Below, in pieces: positions 1 to 8,033 of a DNA stretch of 28,673 nt. Under the pieces are notes generated by a model that was not told where the DNA came from, made no database searches, and worked only from the letters and a program-made list of their open reading frames with translations. Source of the stretch: a virus. A program made the position numbers and the translations under genes. Each line of letters begins with the position of its first letter. The first letter of the stretch is position 1. The stretch is from the IMG/VR virus record IMGVR_UViG_3300017768_000055, positions 1 through 28,673 of that record; one strand, 5' to 3'.

Positions 1-2406
1 GAACTGTGTTGTCTCTTTAGTGATAGAGAGTTTTGTGTTCTCATTAGGTGTAGGTGTGGCACCATCAGTGGTAGTAACAACGCCAAGAATGTCATTGTCA
101 GCAACTGAGATAGCGGGACCTGGGTCTGCTACTGGGTTGTCTCTGTCAAATGCGGGGTATAGATCAACTGTCTGCTGTGAGAATGCGAAGTCATCAAAGT
201 TAGATGTAGATGGAGCAACTGATGCATTCAGGAATGTCAGATAGTAAATACCATCCTTGAGACCTCTTTCAAATACTTGATAGACTTCTACTTCATAGAT
301 GTAGTATGTCTTGTCATATGCAGGTGAGTTAGTCTCTGAAGATCTAGGTTGTACCACGAAACCAGTAATGGGTTGTCTAGGAATCGGGAACGCATCCTTG
401 TCCAGTACATATCTAAATCTGTAGATTCTATCTTTAAGGTCTCTTGCGTCGGGTACTCTTCTAATGAATGATGTCGGTGTGAATCCAAGATTTTGATACT
501 GACTGTTAGCAATTAGAGTTGTATAGATGTCGTTCTGGTTTGAATCGACTTGTAGATACCAGTTAGACTGGTTAGCATCCCACTTGATAGGTGAGTTGTC
601 ATCACCTGGGGATGTACCTGTAACATCACCACCTGAAGGATCAATCTTCGCTGTGTGTGTTGTTGGTGAGTTTGCACCTGAAGCAATCAACAGAACGTTA
701 ATCTTGTCAGGTAGTGTAGGTGAATCTCTTCTAGCACCAATGGTATAACCCTGAATCTTAGAGGGTGGTTTACCTGTTTCGTTTGTATATCCGTAGAGGT
801 ATAATTTTGTAGGGTCTGCTGCAGCACGGATCTTATTAATATCAAATGTCACCCAGTTGATAGAGATCTCTGCTACGTCTGAAATATCTTTTGGTGGAAT
901 TACGTGTGTAATTTGACCTGCTTTATCTTTCGTAAATGATGCTGACTTAAATCCTTTACTTCGAAGAGACGTGTTACCGAAGTTACTGTTAGAGTTAGTA
1001 ATCGAAAGGTCACCACCACTATCTGAGAAGAAGTGATCACCAAATCCAACAGCGAACACAGAAACGACCTGAATGAAAGCATCATTACTTGCTTTAATGT
1101 GGACGTGTCTCCATCCTTTTCTGTACTTACATAGTCCGTTAATATGTGCGCCAGATCCGCTTGCTTGTGCTTCATAGTTTCCTGTTGATGGATTATATAA
1201 TACGAATGCTCTGTCGTCCTTCTGTAGTGAAATACCAGTGAACTGAGCAACAACCATTGATTTGAAACCAGTGGCGAGTGAACCATCTGCGTGCATACCA
1301 CAAATACCCCACACAGAACGTAGGGAGCAGTTGAACACATATGGTGACGCTGAGTCAACCGTGTCAATCTCAACTTTAACCAGTACGTTAGAACCAATCG
1401 CGTTACCTGACGGCTCTGCTGACATCTGGTAGGTAAACTGGTTACCCTGTGCTGACGTTACGAGGAAGGATCCGTTGTATAGATTAGAATCTGTCTCTGT
1501 CGGTCCAGTAACACCAGAGATGTTAACTGCAACACCCACAGAGAAACCGTGATTACTAGGGTTATCTTGAATATCAACCGTAAAAGCAGTTGCAGTTTGA
1601 CCATTTCGGATAATCTGAGATACTCGGAATTCGTCTGAAATCGGACCAACGATCCTGTTTTCTTCGACTCTTGCCTGTAACTGGTCTTGTGCGATAGTTC
1701 CAGAGGTATCTGGAATTGTTGCGTATGCCTTTGAGATCTTCTGATAGTAAAGATCTAGGTCAAGGATCGTAGCATACTCAAAACAAGTAATCTTATGGTG
1801 TGAGAAGTTAGGTGCAATGGTATCTGCAACGTCTCCTCTATAATATACCCCGTTATTGTCCCCGTCAAAGAAGGACATCTGCCAGAAGTAAGTACCACCA
1901 GTCAATCTGAAGATTGCTGATGCCCCTGGTTCGTTTGCACCTGTAATACCAAGTGATGCGTTAATAGTAGGATATGGAACATACTTAGGAATGATCTTAG
2001 TTCTTCTAAGGTCAGATCCAACAACAGAACAACCTCTGGGTACGATGATTCCACCGTTCACAGAGTTAAATTTGTATAGGATATTGTTAGGAGAAGTTAA
2101 ATCAAAGTTTGTATTTTCGTCAAACGGCGTAATCTCGTTAAAATTACTGGTCCCTGGTCTATTATCTAGAACGTATTCTGAAGGATATAGGTATATACTG
2201 AATGCGTCAAATTCGTCATTACTAAGTCCAACTCTATATGAAAATCTCGATACCTCAAGGAAGGCACGTTGCAACGTCTTAAACGGGCGCAGTGCCGAGT
2301 TACCTCGGTTGTCGTAAGCATCCGATGCATCGAAGTCGTCGGGGTTGACGTATATAATACGACCAGTCCTCGACGTGATGATATTTTTAAGACGTGTTAG
2401 TGCCAT
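1..2406 (-). CDS. Large virion structural protein, C-terminus cut by the window edge
   Basis: The minus-strand frame stays open for 802 codons from the ATG at 2406 to the first base of the window, so the C-terminus is missing. The N-terminus (MALTRLKNIITSRTGRIIYV, then NPDDFDASD and RPFKTLQRAFLEVSRFSYRVG) resembles a large structural protein I know from T4-like cyanophages. The PFKTLQRAF segment is reminiscent of the start of pectate-lyase or tailspike-type beta-helix proteins. The rest is rich in Gly, Ser, Thr and Asn, with few Cys and no catalytic motif that I can recognise, as expected for a tail or fibre component. It follows a late promoter motif at 2434-2440 and is the last of three consecutive structural genes. 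The exact place in the virion is inferred, not shown. It could also be a long baseplate-attached fibre protein. Confidence 0.8.
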   Translation of the reverse strand, partial: MALTRLKNIITSRTGRIIYVNPDDFDASDAYDNRGNSALRPFKTLQRAFLEVSRFSYRVGLSNDEFDAFSIYLYPSEYVLDNRPGTSNFNEITPFDENTNFDLTSPNNILYKFNSVNGGIIVPRGCSVVGSDLRRTKIIPKYVPYPTINASLGITGANEPGASAIFRLTGGTYFWQMSFFDGDNNGVYYRGDVADTIAPNFSHHKITCFEYATILDLDLYYQKISKAYATIPDTSGTIAQDQLQARVEENRIVGPISDEFRVSQIIRNGQTATAFTVDIQDNPSNHGFSVGVAVNISGVTGPTETDSNLYNGSFLVTSAQGNQFTYQMSAEPSGNAIGSNVLVKVEIDTVDSASPYVFNCSLRSVWGICGMHADGSLATGFKSMVVAQFTGISLQKDDRAFVLYNPSTGNYEAQASGSGAHINGLCKYRKGWRHVHIKASNDAFIQVVSVFAVGFGDHFFSDSGGDLSITNSNSNFGNTSLRSKGFKSASFTKDKAGQITHVIPPKDISDVAEISINWVTFDINKIRAAADPTKLYLYGYTNETGKPPSKIQGYTIGARRDSPTLPDKINVLLIASGANSPTTHTAKIDPSGGDVTGTSPGDDNSPIKWDANQSNWYLQVDSNQNDIYTTLIANSQYQNLGFTPTSFIRRVPDARDLKDRIYRFRYVLDKDAFPIPRQPITGFVVQPRSSETNSPAYDKTYYIYEVEVYQVFERGLKDGIYYLTFLNASVAPSTSNFDDFAFSQQTVDLYPAFDRDNPVADPGPAISVADNDILGVVTTTDGATPTPNENTKLSITKETTQF

Positions 2407-2433
2407 CTTCTATAGGAATCCTGTCTATATGGT

Positions 2434-2440
2434 TATTTAT
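2434..2440 (-). promoter_or_regulatory. T4-type late promoter motif ATAAATA
   Basis: The minus strand reads CATAAATAACC in the 51-base gap between two structural genes, about 28 bases before the ATG at 2406. T4-like phages use TATAAATA-type late promoters read by gp55 with the gp33 co-activator, and a gp33 candidate is encoded in this window. The call rests on motif and position only. Confidence 0.6.
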
Positions 2441-2457
2441 GAAGGGTCAAGATTAGG

Positions 2458-4371
2458 TTATGGAGCAGCACCGCCGCCTCCACCAGCACCACCGCCACCT
2501 GCAGCAGCTTGGTTGTACTGATCGGGTAAGAAATCGTTCGCCTCATTCTCGAATCCATTCACTTGGAATGACAAATCTGCACTTGATGCATAAACCACAA
2601 TGTGTGAATTAGGTCCTACCACAATTCCACTATGTTTGTTAGCACCATTAGCACTGATAGCATAGTCATAATAAATGTAATCTTCAGTTGCAAGGTCACT
2701 AGGGGCAGTAACCGAACTGGCAGTGACTGTACTTCTGTCAGCACCCTGTTCAGGGGGTGTGTCAACGAATGTGTCTGCCCCTGCAAATGCTGCAGATCCA
2801 ACTCCAAGAGCAACAGAAAGAACTGGAGCAGTCCAGTCTGTGACCCAACCATACTTACCACCAGTTACAGTACCAACAGTAATTGTTGAAGTACCAACCA
2901 AGAATGTATCACCAGTGACCCAAGTTCCATCCACATCATAGAGAAGTATCTCTGTGTATTGTGGGTTTTGTACAACAGTTAAACTAGCAGAATAAACTGT
3001 AGTACCTGCAGTTGAAACAGTTCCCTCAGCATAGTAATACAGTGGGTTAGGTGATTGTGATGTGGGAATAAGATCAATGATCCCGTCCGTTCCAGCAGTA
3101 CCAGATTTCGTTACACCAGTTGTGTATTCTGTACCTGCAACTGGAGTCGCTCCTGTACCCTCTTGTGTATCAGAGAATCTAAGAGGAAGTGAAGCGTTTG
3201 TTGAATCTGACTGATCAAATCTGTATGTTCTTTCCACATCCATAGAGAACGTAGAAGGAACAACTTCCTGACCTGAAACAGTACCCCAAACAAATCCTGT
3301 TGTGTAGATAGCACTTGAAGTTGCAGTGAACTGAGTGTCAACAGTAGCAGCAGAAGTACCACCTGTAACAGTCTCAGCACTGTCAAACCAGTTGACCATT
3401 GCTTGAGCACCCTGTGACATAGGTGTGACAGTTGCACCATCAGCGTGTGCAGCATCTACAGTACCCCACTGACCTCTGGTAACTGAAAGATCGTTACCAA
3501 CTACACCAGTACAAAGCATAATCTCGTTGCCAACACGTAAGTATTGACCAGAGACGATTACAGTACCATCAGTAACAGTCAACGTAGTGTCTGCTACAGC
3601 GAACTGTGCACCTTCGTTAATAGTTGTAGTGGTTCCTGAATCTTGGAAGAATGAAACCATCTGTCCTGACGGGTGTGCAGCAGCAGAGGTACCGAATTGT
3701 GCTCGTGTGACAGTTGCGTTAGCACCGCCAGTTGTGCCACTGTAGAAGGTAGGAGTACCCACTTGGATGACCTCAGGAGTATATCCATTGACTCCATCAG
3801 ATAGTACGAAATATGAACTACCAGCAGATGCAGTACCATCACTCATCTTGAGTGTTGTTGCACCTGAAGCAATGTCTGCAATCTCAATATTCATTGTGGT
3901 CCCGATACCACGGAATGTTGCAGATACACCTGAAGTACCACCAGTTACAGTTTCACCGCCCTGAAATGTTCCTGAAATACCAGTTGCATCAATACCAATA
4001 GAAGTATATGTCTTAACCTTCACATAGTTCGTGATAACACTGGTATCAACAACCACGTCCAAGACTGATGCTTGTTTAGCAAAGTCAGAAGAAGAGATCT
4101 GTAAACCAGGGGTTGCATCGGATCTTGAAATCCCAGGTGCAATTTCCAGTTTATATGTTGAAACTGGGTTACCTCTATTAAACTTGTAATTACTCGCGTC
4201 TAAAGTGAGTTTCTGAGTGTAGTCTTTAAGACCAACTCGATAAGTCGCAGCGGATCCACCTCTTTCCGATGCTAGTAATACGGTGGATGCTGTATTCAAC
4301 TGACTAGTCGAGTACAGCACAGTATTTGTTGTTGCTGCAGGGGCGGATGCAGCGAGTCTACCTGCGCTCAT
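2458..4371 (-). CDS. Virion structural protein with repeated tail-type beta motifs and a Gly-rich C-terminus
   Basis: The protein has 637 residues, mostly Thr, Ser, Gly, Ala and Val, and no catalytic motif. Two copies of a short motif are clear: VTRAQFGTSAAAHPSGQMV at about residues 221-239 and VTRGQWGTVDAAHADGATV at about 297-315. This type of motif (TRGQ.GT..AAH..G..V) recurs in phage tail proteins. A second short repeat, ETVTGGTS, occurs near residues 140 and 340. The C-terminus ends in a run of Gly and Ala (AAAGGGGAGGGGGAAP), which looks like a flexible or disordered tail. It lies 3 bases after the stop of the 441-residue structural gene and is probably co-transcribed with it. I infer a tail-fibre or baseplate-decoration role. 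I cannot assign a T4 gene number. Confidence 0.75.
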   Translation of the reverse strand: MSAGRLAASAPAATTNTVLYSTSQLNTASTVLLASERGGSAATYRVGLKDYTQKLTLDASNYKFNRGNPVSTYKLEIAPGISRSDATPGLQISSSDFAKQASVLDVVVDTSVITNYVKVKTYTSIGIDATGISGTFQGGETVTGGTSGVSATFRGIGTTMNIEIADIASGATTLKMSDGTASAGSSYFVLSDGVNGYTPEVIQVGTPTFYSGTTGGANATVTRAQFGTSAAAHPSGQMVSFFQDSGTTTTINEGAQFAVADTTLTVTDGTVIVSGQYLRVGNEIMLCTGVVGNDLSVTRGQWGTVDAAHADGATVTPMSQGAQAMVNWFDSAETVTGGTSAATVDTQFTATSSAIYTTGFVWGTVSGQEVVPSTFSMDVERTYRFDQSDSTNASLPLRFSDTQEGTGATPVAGTEYTTGVTKSGTAGTDGIIDLIPTSQSPNPLYYYAEGTVSTAGTTVYSASLTVVQNPQYTEILLYDVDGTWVTGDTFLVGTSTITVGTVTGGKYGWVTDWTAPVLSVALGVGSAAFAGADTFVDTPPEQGADRSTVTASSVTAPSDLATEDYIYYDYAISANGANKHSGIVVGPNSHIVVYASSADLSFQVNGFENEANDFLPDQYNQAAAGGGGAGGGGGAAP

Positions 4372-4374
4372 TTT

Positions 4375-5700
4375 TTAGAAACCTGAGAAAAAGTGTTGTT
4401 GTAATCTTAGTCTGCCACCAAGATCAGGAGCAGAAATTGAACCACCGAAACTAACACCAAGTGTCGTAACGTTTTCGGTTGAAAGTAACGTTGCATCAGC
4501 ATTCGGGAATCTGATAGAACGTGTTCCTTCTACATTATCTAGCACAAAATTGATCTTGTTCTGATCGTTGTCTCCACTGATTAGTTGAAGACCTACCACA
4601 GATTTGTTCTCGATAACCTGTTGTGCTTTCTCAGTAACAACTACGTTATTAGATGAGATAGGAACATTCAGATTATTATGTGGGAACGCATAACGTAAAA
4701 GAGTTGTTCCAGAAATAGCAGATAGATCGAACTGGATACGTTTGGTAACGTCAGTTGCGTCTGCAAATCTAGGATCAGCGTATTCTTTGTTTTTGAATAC
4801 CTGAGTTGATTCAGTACCTGCAACTGTAAGTGACTGGTCAGGGAAAGTAACAATACGATTAGAAGTTACATCACCAGATTGGAATGTGACTTGTGGTGTC
4901 GGATTATTAGCATCACCAGACTCAATATTACTAATTGAGGGGTTAATGAAGTTTTTGTTACTAACATTCTGTTCGGTAACAGTATCAAGAAGTGTTGATT
5001 GTGCAACACCTGCACCATAATCAGGAAGTCTATAGAGGTGAGTTCCAGGGGATTCCCAAGAGTCACACTCAAATAGAGCAATCTTACTAGTGTCAGATGA
5101 ACCAGTAATTCTCAAGTCGCCATCTTTGATGATGATCGTCTTGTTACTGATAGTCTGTGCAGTATCGTTACCTAAAAGAGTTGTTGATGTAAAACTACCT
5201 GTGCTTGGAAGTGCGAAGGTACGAATACCTGCACCAGTTGAAACACCAGAGATTTCAAATTTTGCTTTCTTATCTGGGTTCTGGTCATCTGCAATAAGCA
5301 GGTTGACATCTTGGAACTCAGCAGGTCCATTCACTAGGAATCTACCAGATCCCTGTGGACGCATATCGATATTAACGTTGGAAGATGTAGTATCTCCAGC
5401 GATCATTCGAATCGTAGCAGAACCGTCAGCGTTTGGTTGCTTTCTATAGTACATACTTGATGTACCAAAAGCAATACCAATCTCATTATATGAATTCTGG
5501 TATAGTCCTGTGTCCCTATCCAAATCGAACGAAAGTCCAGGTTGGGACTGACTTCCTGCGGATACACCTTTGAAAAGTTGATTTATTTTTGCTTTTCTAT
5601 TCGGTATCAGCGGGTCAGAAATCACAACGGGAAGAATCGCTTCTCCCGTCAAAACGGCATCTGCCAGAGTTTCTAATTGTGAAATTCTTTTTGTTCCCAC
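4375..5700 (-). CDS. Tail-fibre-like structural protein with about four 60-residue repeats
   Basis: The protein has 441 residues and starts with GTG (position 5700); no ATG fits the conserved-looking start GTKRISQLETL. Residues 55-85 (GLSFDLDRDTGLYQNSYNEI) match the DTGLY type of motif seen in T4-like fibre proteins. From residue 125 onward a repeat recurs every 56-62 residues: a TxQxxxNK-like element (NK at 186-187, 248-249, 304-305 and 365-366), then a D..K..F strand, then a G.R...P strand. It is preceded by an exact TATAAATA late promoter at 5729-5736, about 30 bases upstream, and followed closely by the 637-residue structural gene. The repeat architecture suggests an elongated beta-structured fibre or decoration protein. 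Function is inferred from composition, repeats and context. Confidence 0.75.
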   Translation of the reverse strand: MGTKRISQLETLADAVLTGEAILPVVISDPLIPNRKAKINQLFKGVSAGSQSQPGLSFDLDRDTGLYQNSYNEIGIAFGTSSMYYRKQPNADGSATIRMIAGDTTSSNVNIDMRPQGSGRFLVNGPAEFQDVNLLIADDQNPDKKAKFEISGVSTGAGIRTFALPSTGSFTSTTLLGNDTAQTISNKTIIIKDGDLRITGSSDTSKIALFECDSWESPGTHLYRLPDYGAGVAQSTLLDTVTEQNVSNKNFINPSISNIESGDANNPTPQVTFQSGDVTSNRIVTFPDQSLTVAGTESTQVFKNKEYADPRFADATDVTKRIQFDLSAISGTTLLRYAFPHNNLNVPISSNNVVVTEKAQQVIENKSVVGLQLISGDNDQNKINFVLDNVEGTRSIRFPNADATLLSTENVTTLGVSFGGSISAPDLGGRLRLQQHFFSGF

Positions 5701-5728
5701 TTGACTCAGGCGCTTTTTTATACAATCT

Positions 5729-5736
5729 TATTTATA
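5729..5736 (-). promoter_or_regulatory. T4 late promoter, exact TATAAATA
   Basis: The minus strand reads GTGTATAAATAAGAT. The motif lies about 30 bases before the GTG start at 5700 and contains the TAA stop (5734-5732) of the upstream glutaredoxin-like gene. It is an exact match to the T4 late consensus and sits directly before a structural gene. Confidence 0.75.
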
Positions 5737-5971
5737 CACGTTGCAGGTAGAGGTCTTGAAGCGTCTCTTTCAGACTACCAATATGCTTGGATCCGATAGA
5801 AATTTGAGGGTACGATGCACCCTCTCCAAATTCATTCTCAAATGCTCGTTGTGTAAAGTGATGATTTAGTTGATATGTTTGAAAGTCGAAATCTTGAGAT
5901 TGAAGGAACTGTTCTGCTCTCTCGCACTCTTGTGAACCATTGCTGTACAAAACTGCATTCGGATGACTCAT
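5732..5971 (-). CDS. Glutaredoxin-like protein with SQEC in place of CPYC
   Basis: The protein has 79 residues, the normal glutaredoxin length. The fold signature is visible: a first strand AVLYSNG, the active-site loop SQEC at residues 13-16 followed by a helix (ERAEQFLQSQ), the cis-proline strand YPQISIG near residue 54, and the HIGS segment near residue 63. A standard glutaredoxin has CPYC or CGFS; here the first, nucleophilic Cys is Ser and only the second Cys remains. Classical dithiol chemistry should therefore not work, so the protein may bind glutathione or a partner, or act as a structural adaptor. It is separated from the upstream membrane-protein gene by 31 bases, which contain a weaker TAAATA element (5994-5999). 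Family call is fairly secure; activity is uncertain. Confidence 0.7.
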   Translation of the reverse strand: MSHPNAVLYSNGSQECERAEQFLQSQDFDFQTYQLNHHFTQRAFENEFGEGASYPQISIGSKHIGSLKETLQDLYLQRV

Positions 5972-6002
5972 CTGTCGCCTTTTAAGATACTACTATTTAC
6001 CC

Positions 6003-6290
6003 TTACAAACCATTCCAGAATGTATCTGATGGTGATTGCATATTTCTTGAAACAATATACAAAACTACATTACAAGTGAACCACATTAGATTGGTTACCC
6101 ACGCTTGTCTCCAGCAATATTTCCTATTCGTCTGGACTATAAAATTATTCCTCTCGTTTACCTCTTTAAAAGCAGAGAAAGGTCTGTATTTCAACCACTG
6201 TTCTAACAGTAGTGATATTACGAATCCAACTGCGAAGATGTAGAAGAACAAGTTCAACACACCTGCTGCTGTGAATAGAAGTGATAGCAT
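6003..6290 (-). CDS. Small membrane protein, two predicted transmembrane segments
   Basis: The protein has 95 residues. A hydrophobic segment at about residues 5-29 (LLFTAAGVLNLFFYIFAVGF and beyond) and a second at about 68-82 (LMWFTCNVVLYIVS) flank a basic, hydrophilic loop (KYRPFSAFKEVNERNN). I do not recognise a family. Its ATG abuts the stop of the upstream coiled-coil gene with no gap, so it is probably translated from the same message. It would sit in the host inner membrane. Possible roles such as lysis, exclusion or membrane remodelling are open; nothing in the sequence decides between them. Confidence 0.6.
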   Translation of the reverse strand: MLSLLFTAAGVLNLFFYIFAVGFVISLLLEQWLKYRPFSAFKEVNERNNFIVQTNRKYCWRQAWVTNLMWFTCNVVLYIVSRNMQSPSDTFWNGL

Positions 6291-6524
6291 TTAGTTCTGT
6301 GGTTTGTGGTCTTTGAATTTATCGTGGTTACCGTCCCCAGGCATTTTGCCAAAGGCAACGTATTCGATTGCTTGTAGAGAACCTTCCAATCTTGTCAGAG
6401 CGTTCTCATTCTTTATATACTCTTCATACCAACCTTGTAGGTCATCTTGTCTAGCAGACAGTTGTTCTTTACGTTTAGTAAAGCGAGCAATAAGTTGCTC
6501 GTAATTTTCAACAGGTTTTGTCAT
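6291..6524 (-). CDS. Conserved-looking hypothetical protein, coiled coil
   Basis: The protein has 77 residues and is highly charged, with a helical pattern typical of a short coiled coil over about residues 5-55 (YEQLIARFTKRKEQLSARQD and onward). The C-terminus (GKMPGDGNHDKFKDHKPQN) looks disordered. The start overlaps the upstream stop as ATGA (6524-6521), which indicates translational coupling. No catalytic motif and no family recognised. It sits in a run of small genes whose products are probably made together. Confidence 0.6.
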   Translation of the reverse strand: MTKPVENYEQLIARFTKRKEQLSARQDDLQGWYEEYIKNENALTRLEGSLQAIEYVAFGKMPGDGNHDKFKDHKPQN

Positions 6525-6808
6525 AATGTTCTCTCTAATCTGGTTGTTGCTTGGTCTGGGAAATCCCTTGGTCTACTATCAGTAGCATTGTCAGTTCTAG
6601 GAGAACCTTCGTTTGCCTTCATAGTATGTTGATAGTTTGGTCTTTTATACCTCATATAGAACGGGTCAGGCATCCAGTAGGTAACTTGCCATTCTTGATC
6701 AGGACATAGTTCGAGATGTTTCTCTACAGTATGAGAGAAACTACCGAGTTGGATGTAACCATCGTGACTGACACACCTACCATCACCAGTGTCAACCAAG
6801 AACATCAT
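6521..6808 (-). CDS. Hypothetical protein, MMFLVDTGDGRCV start
   Basis: I chose the ATG at 6808 (MMFLVDTGDGRCVSHDG), giving 95 residues. It has a GAG seven bases upstream and lies 8 bases after the previous stop. A start 27 bases further upstream (6835) is possible and would overlap the preceding gene by 19 bases. The N-terminal half is a compact, mixed-composition region with aromatic residues (WQVTYWMPDPFYMRYKRPNY); the C-terminal third is polar and probably disordered. I do not recognise a family. It is coupled to the next gene by an ATGA overlap. Confidence 0.55.
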   Translation of the reverse strand: MMFLVDTGDGRCVSHDGYIQLGSFSHTVEKHLELCPDQEWQVTYWMPDPFYMRYKRPNYQHTMKANEGSPRTDNATDSRPRDFPDQATTRLERTL

Positions 6809-6816
6809 CTTACTAC

Positions 6817-7128
6817 TCAATCTCTCTGTCTCCAATCATCTGGTTTATCGTGATGAAACCAATCATTGATGTCATCAGCGTCGGTGAACCCTGTTCTTGT
6901 ATCGGATGGGTCTGGTTCACCTAACCCCATCCTATTCAGAAAATCATCGGTACTGCCTTCATCGATCCCTTTGGATGCTCGTCGTGCCTGACGCATCCAC
7001 TCTCGGGCAGTTGTATGACTCTTTGATAATTTCTCTGCCCAGATCATATCTGAGATTGATACTTCTTCTCCTTTGGAGATTTTCTTACAGATCCCTTCGA
7101 GTCGAAGTCGGTAAGCAGTTGAGAGCAT
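6817..7128 (-). CDS. Conserved-looking cyanophage hypothetical protein, possible small helical DNA-binding domain
   Basis: The protein has 103 residues. Residues 1-50 (MLSTAYRLRLEGICKKISKG, then EEVSISDMIWAEKLSKSHTT and AREWMRQARR) form a basic, helix-rich region resembling a small helix-turn-helix. The remaining half is acidic and low in complexity (PDPSDTRTGFTDADDINDWF). I recall similar short proteins in T4-like cyanophages, all without assigned function. A CTAAATA element lies 20 bases upstream of the start. DNA binding is only an inference from the helical, basic N-terminus. Confidence 0.55.
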   Translation of the reverse strand: MLSTAYRLRLEGICKKISKGEEVSISDMIWAEKLSKSHTTAREWMRQARRASKGIDEGSTDDFLNRMGLGEPDPSDTRTGFTDADDINDWFHHDKPDDWRQRD

Positions 7129-7146
7129 TGTCTACGAGCGTTTTGA

Positions 7147-7347
7147 TTATTTAGAACCGAGTATCTCTTTCAAGGCATCAACCTTCTGGAATTCAGCGTA
7201 CGCTGACTCTGATCGATCTGAAAGGATACCAAGAATGTCTGACAAAATGTCATCGTTATCAACGTCATCGTTGATGTAGGAGTCTAACGCTTCCTGTAAG
7301 TAGCGTCTCCTGTTCCATTCTGGTGAATAAGGTTTGTAGTGTGGCAT
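7147..7347 (-). CDS. Conserved-looking cyanophage hypothetical protein (66 aa)
   Basis: The sequence begins MPHYKPYSPEWNRRRYLQEA and continues with an acidic helical stretch (INDDVDNDDILSDILGILSD) and a closing helix. Short proteins with this PHYxPYSPEWNRRRYL start are familiar from T4-like cyanophages but have no known function. It lies 2 bases downstream of the 85-residue gene. The conserved-looking aromatic and arginine-rich N-terminus suggests a binding peptide, which is only inference. Confidence 0.6.
   Translation of the reverse strand: MPHYKPYSPEWNRRRYLQEALDSYINDDVDNDDILSDILGILSDRSESAYAEFQKVDALKEILGSK
7148..7154 (-). promoter_or_regulatory. Late-promoter-like CTAAATA
   Basis: The minus strand reads TCTAAATAATC; the element contains the stop codon (AAA TAA) of the 66-residue gene and lies about 20 bases before the ATG at 7128. 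Same form as the elements before gp5, gp26 and gp32 in this window. The spacing to the start codon is short, so confidence is modest. Confidence 0.4.
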
Positions 7348-7349
7348 TA

Positions 7350-7607
7350 TTAAAATGGCAATTCCTCTTCACATCTTACCACGTCTGTCAACTCAAAGAC
7401 GATAGGGTGGCAAGATTCCATAATGAGGTATTGGGAGTGCCTATAAAGTTCCTCCATAGTATAGCACATTTTTTCAGTACATTCATCTATTAACTCAGGA
7501 GTTGGTCGATCAACTTCATCAAACGTAAAGGGGATGCCATTGATGTACCACATCTTGACGACACCTTGTCCGTGAATAAGTCTAAAATCTGAATTTACCG
7601 TGTACAT
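7350..7607 (-). CDS. Hypothetical protein rich in acidic residues (85 aa)
   Basis: The long form has 85 residues and starts at the ATG at 7607, overlapping the CpeT-like gene upstream by 13 bases. An internal ATG at 7553 gives a 67-residue form starting MWYINGIPFTFDEVDRPTPE; it has a better ribosome site (AAGGTG, 8 bases upstream) and may be the real start. The body contains three Cys (DECTEKMCY and VVRCEEELPF regions, plus ESCHPI) but no clear metal-binding spacing. I do not recognise a family. Confidence 0.5.
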   Translation of the reverse strand: MYTVNSDFRLIHGQGVVKMWYINGIPFTFDEVDRPTPELIDECTEKMCYTMEELYRHSQYLIMESCHPIVFELTDVVRCEEELPF

Positions 7608-8029
7608 TTTACAAACTCAAAAGGTCCTTTTTCTGATCCCCATAGAAGAGTTCCTGATTTGTCCCACCCTTTGTCAGACGTTTCCCAAGAGTCTTTAGTA
7701 AGTCTTGCCTTGGTTTCAACTCTCCTACCTTGTTCGTCAATCCTTTCAGATTTACCGACCCAAACACGATCTTGGACTTCTGTGAACGTCATATCACTGA
7801 CGTTGATTCCATCTTTGAAAGTTTGTAGGATTAGTTGATCATTATCAATAACAATTTTATGTTCTCTCTGGCGATATACATCACCATTCCAGTCATACCA
7901 CTGTTTAGTTTTCAATACGTCATCTTCGTAGTACCACTCATAATGTACATAAGCAAATGAAGTCGGGTTGAGTTGACATTGCTTGATGTTATGCCAGTGG
8001 TGGACTAAGTGATCAAGAAACTTTTTCAT
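7595..8029 (-). CDS. cpeT: CpeT/CpcT-like phycobiliprotein lyase family protein, copy 1
   Basis: The protein has 144 residues. The CpeT/CpcT pattern is visible: a W-x-N-x-x-Q core near the N-terminus (HHWHNIKQCQLNPTSFAYVH), a lipocalin-like strand (VHYEWYYEDDV), QWYDWNGDVYRQREHKI at about residues 41-57, and a final barrel strand GPFEFVKCTR. CpeT/CpcT proteins in cyanobacteria attach or chaperone bilin chromophores on phycobiliproteins. The phage form is shorter than host CpeT (about 200 residues) and lacks much of the C-terminal part. It lies 4 bases after a paralogue of nearly the same size. Family assignment is good; whether it has lyase activity or only binds a bilin is unknown. Confidence 0.65.
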   Translation of the reverse strand: MKKFLDHLVHHWHNIKQCQLNPTSFAYVHYEWYYEDDVLKTKQWYDWNGDVYRQREHKIVIDNDQLILQTFKDGINVSDMTFTEVQDRVWVGKSERIDEQGRRVETKARLTKDSWETSDKGWDKSGTLLWGSEKGPFEFVKCTR

Positions 8030-8033
8030 AGAT

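Noticed and set aside
900-1397. Minus-strand frame of 165 residues inside the first structural gene
   Set aside because: It is in another frame of the 802-codon open reading frame, which has coherent composition and a clear start and promoter.
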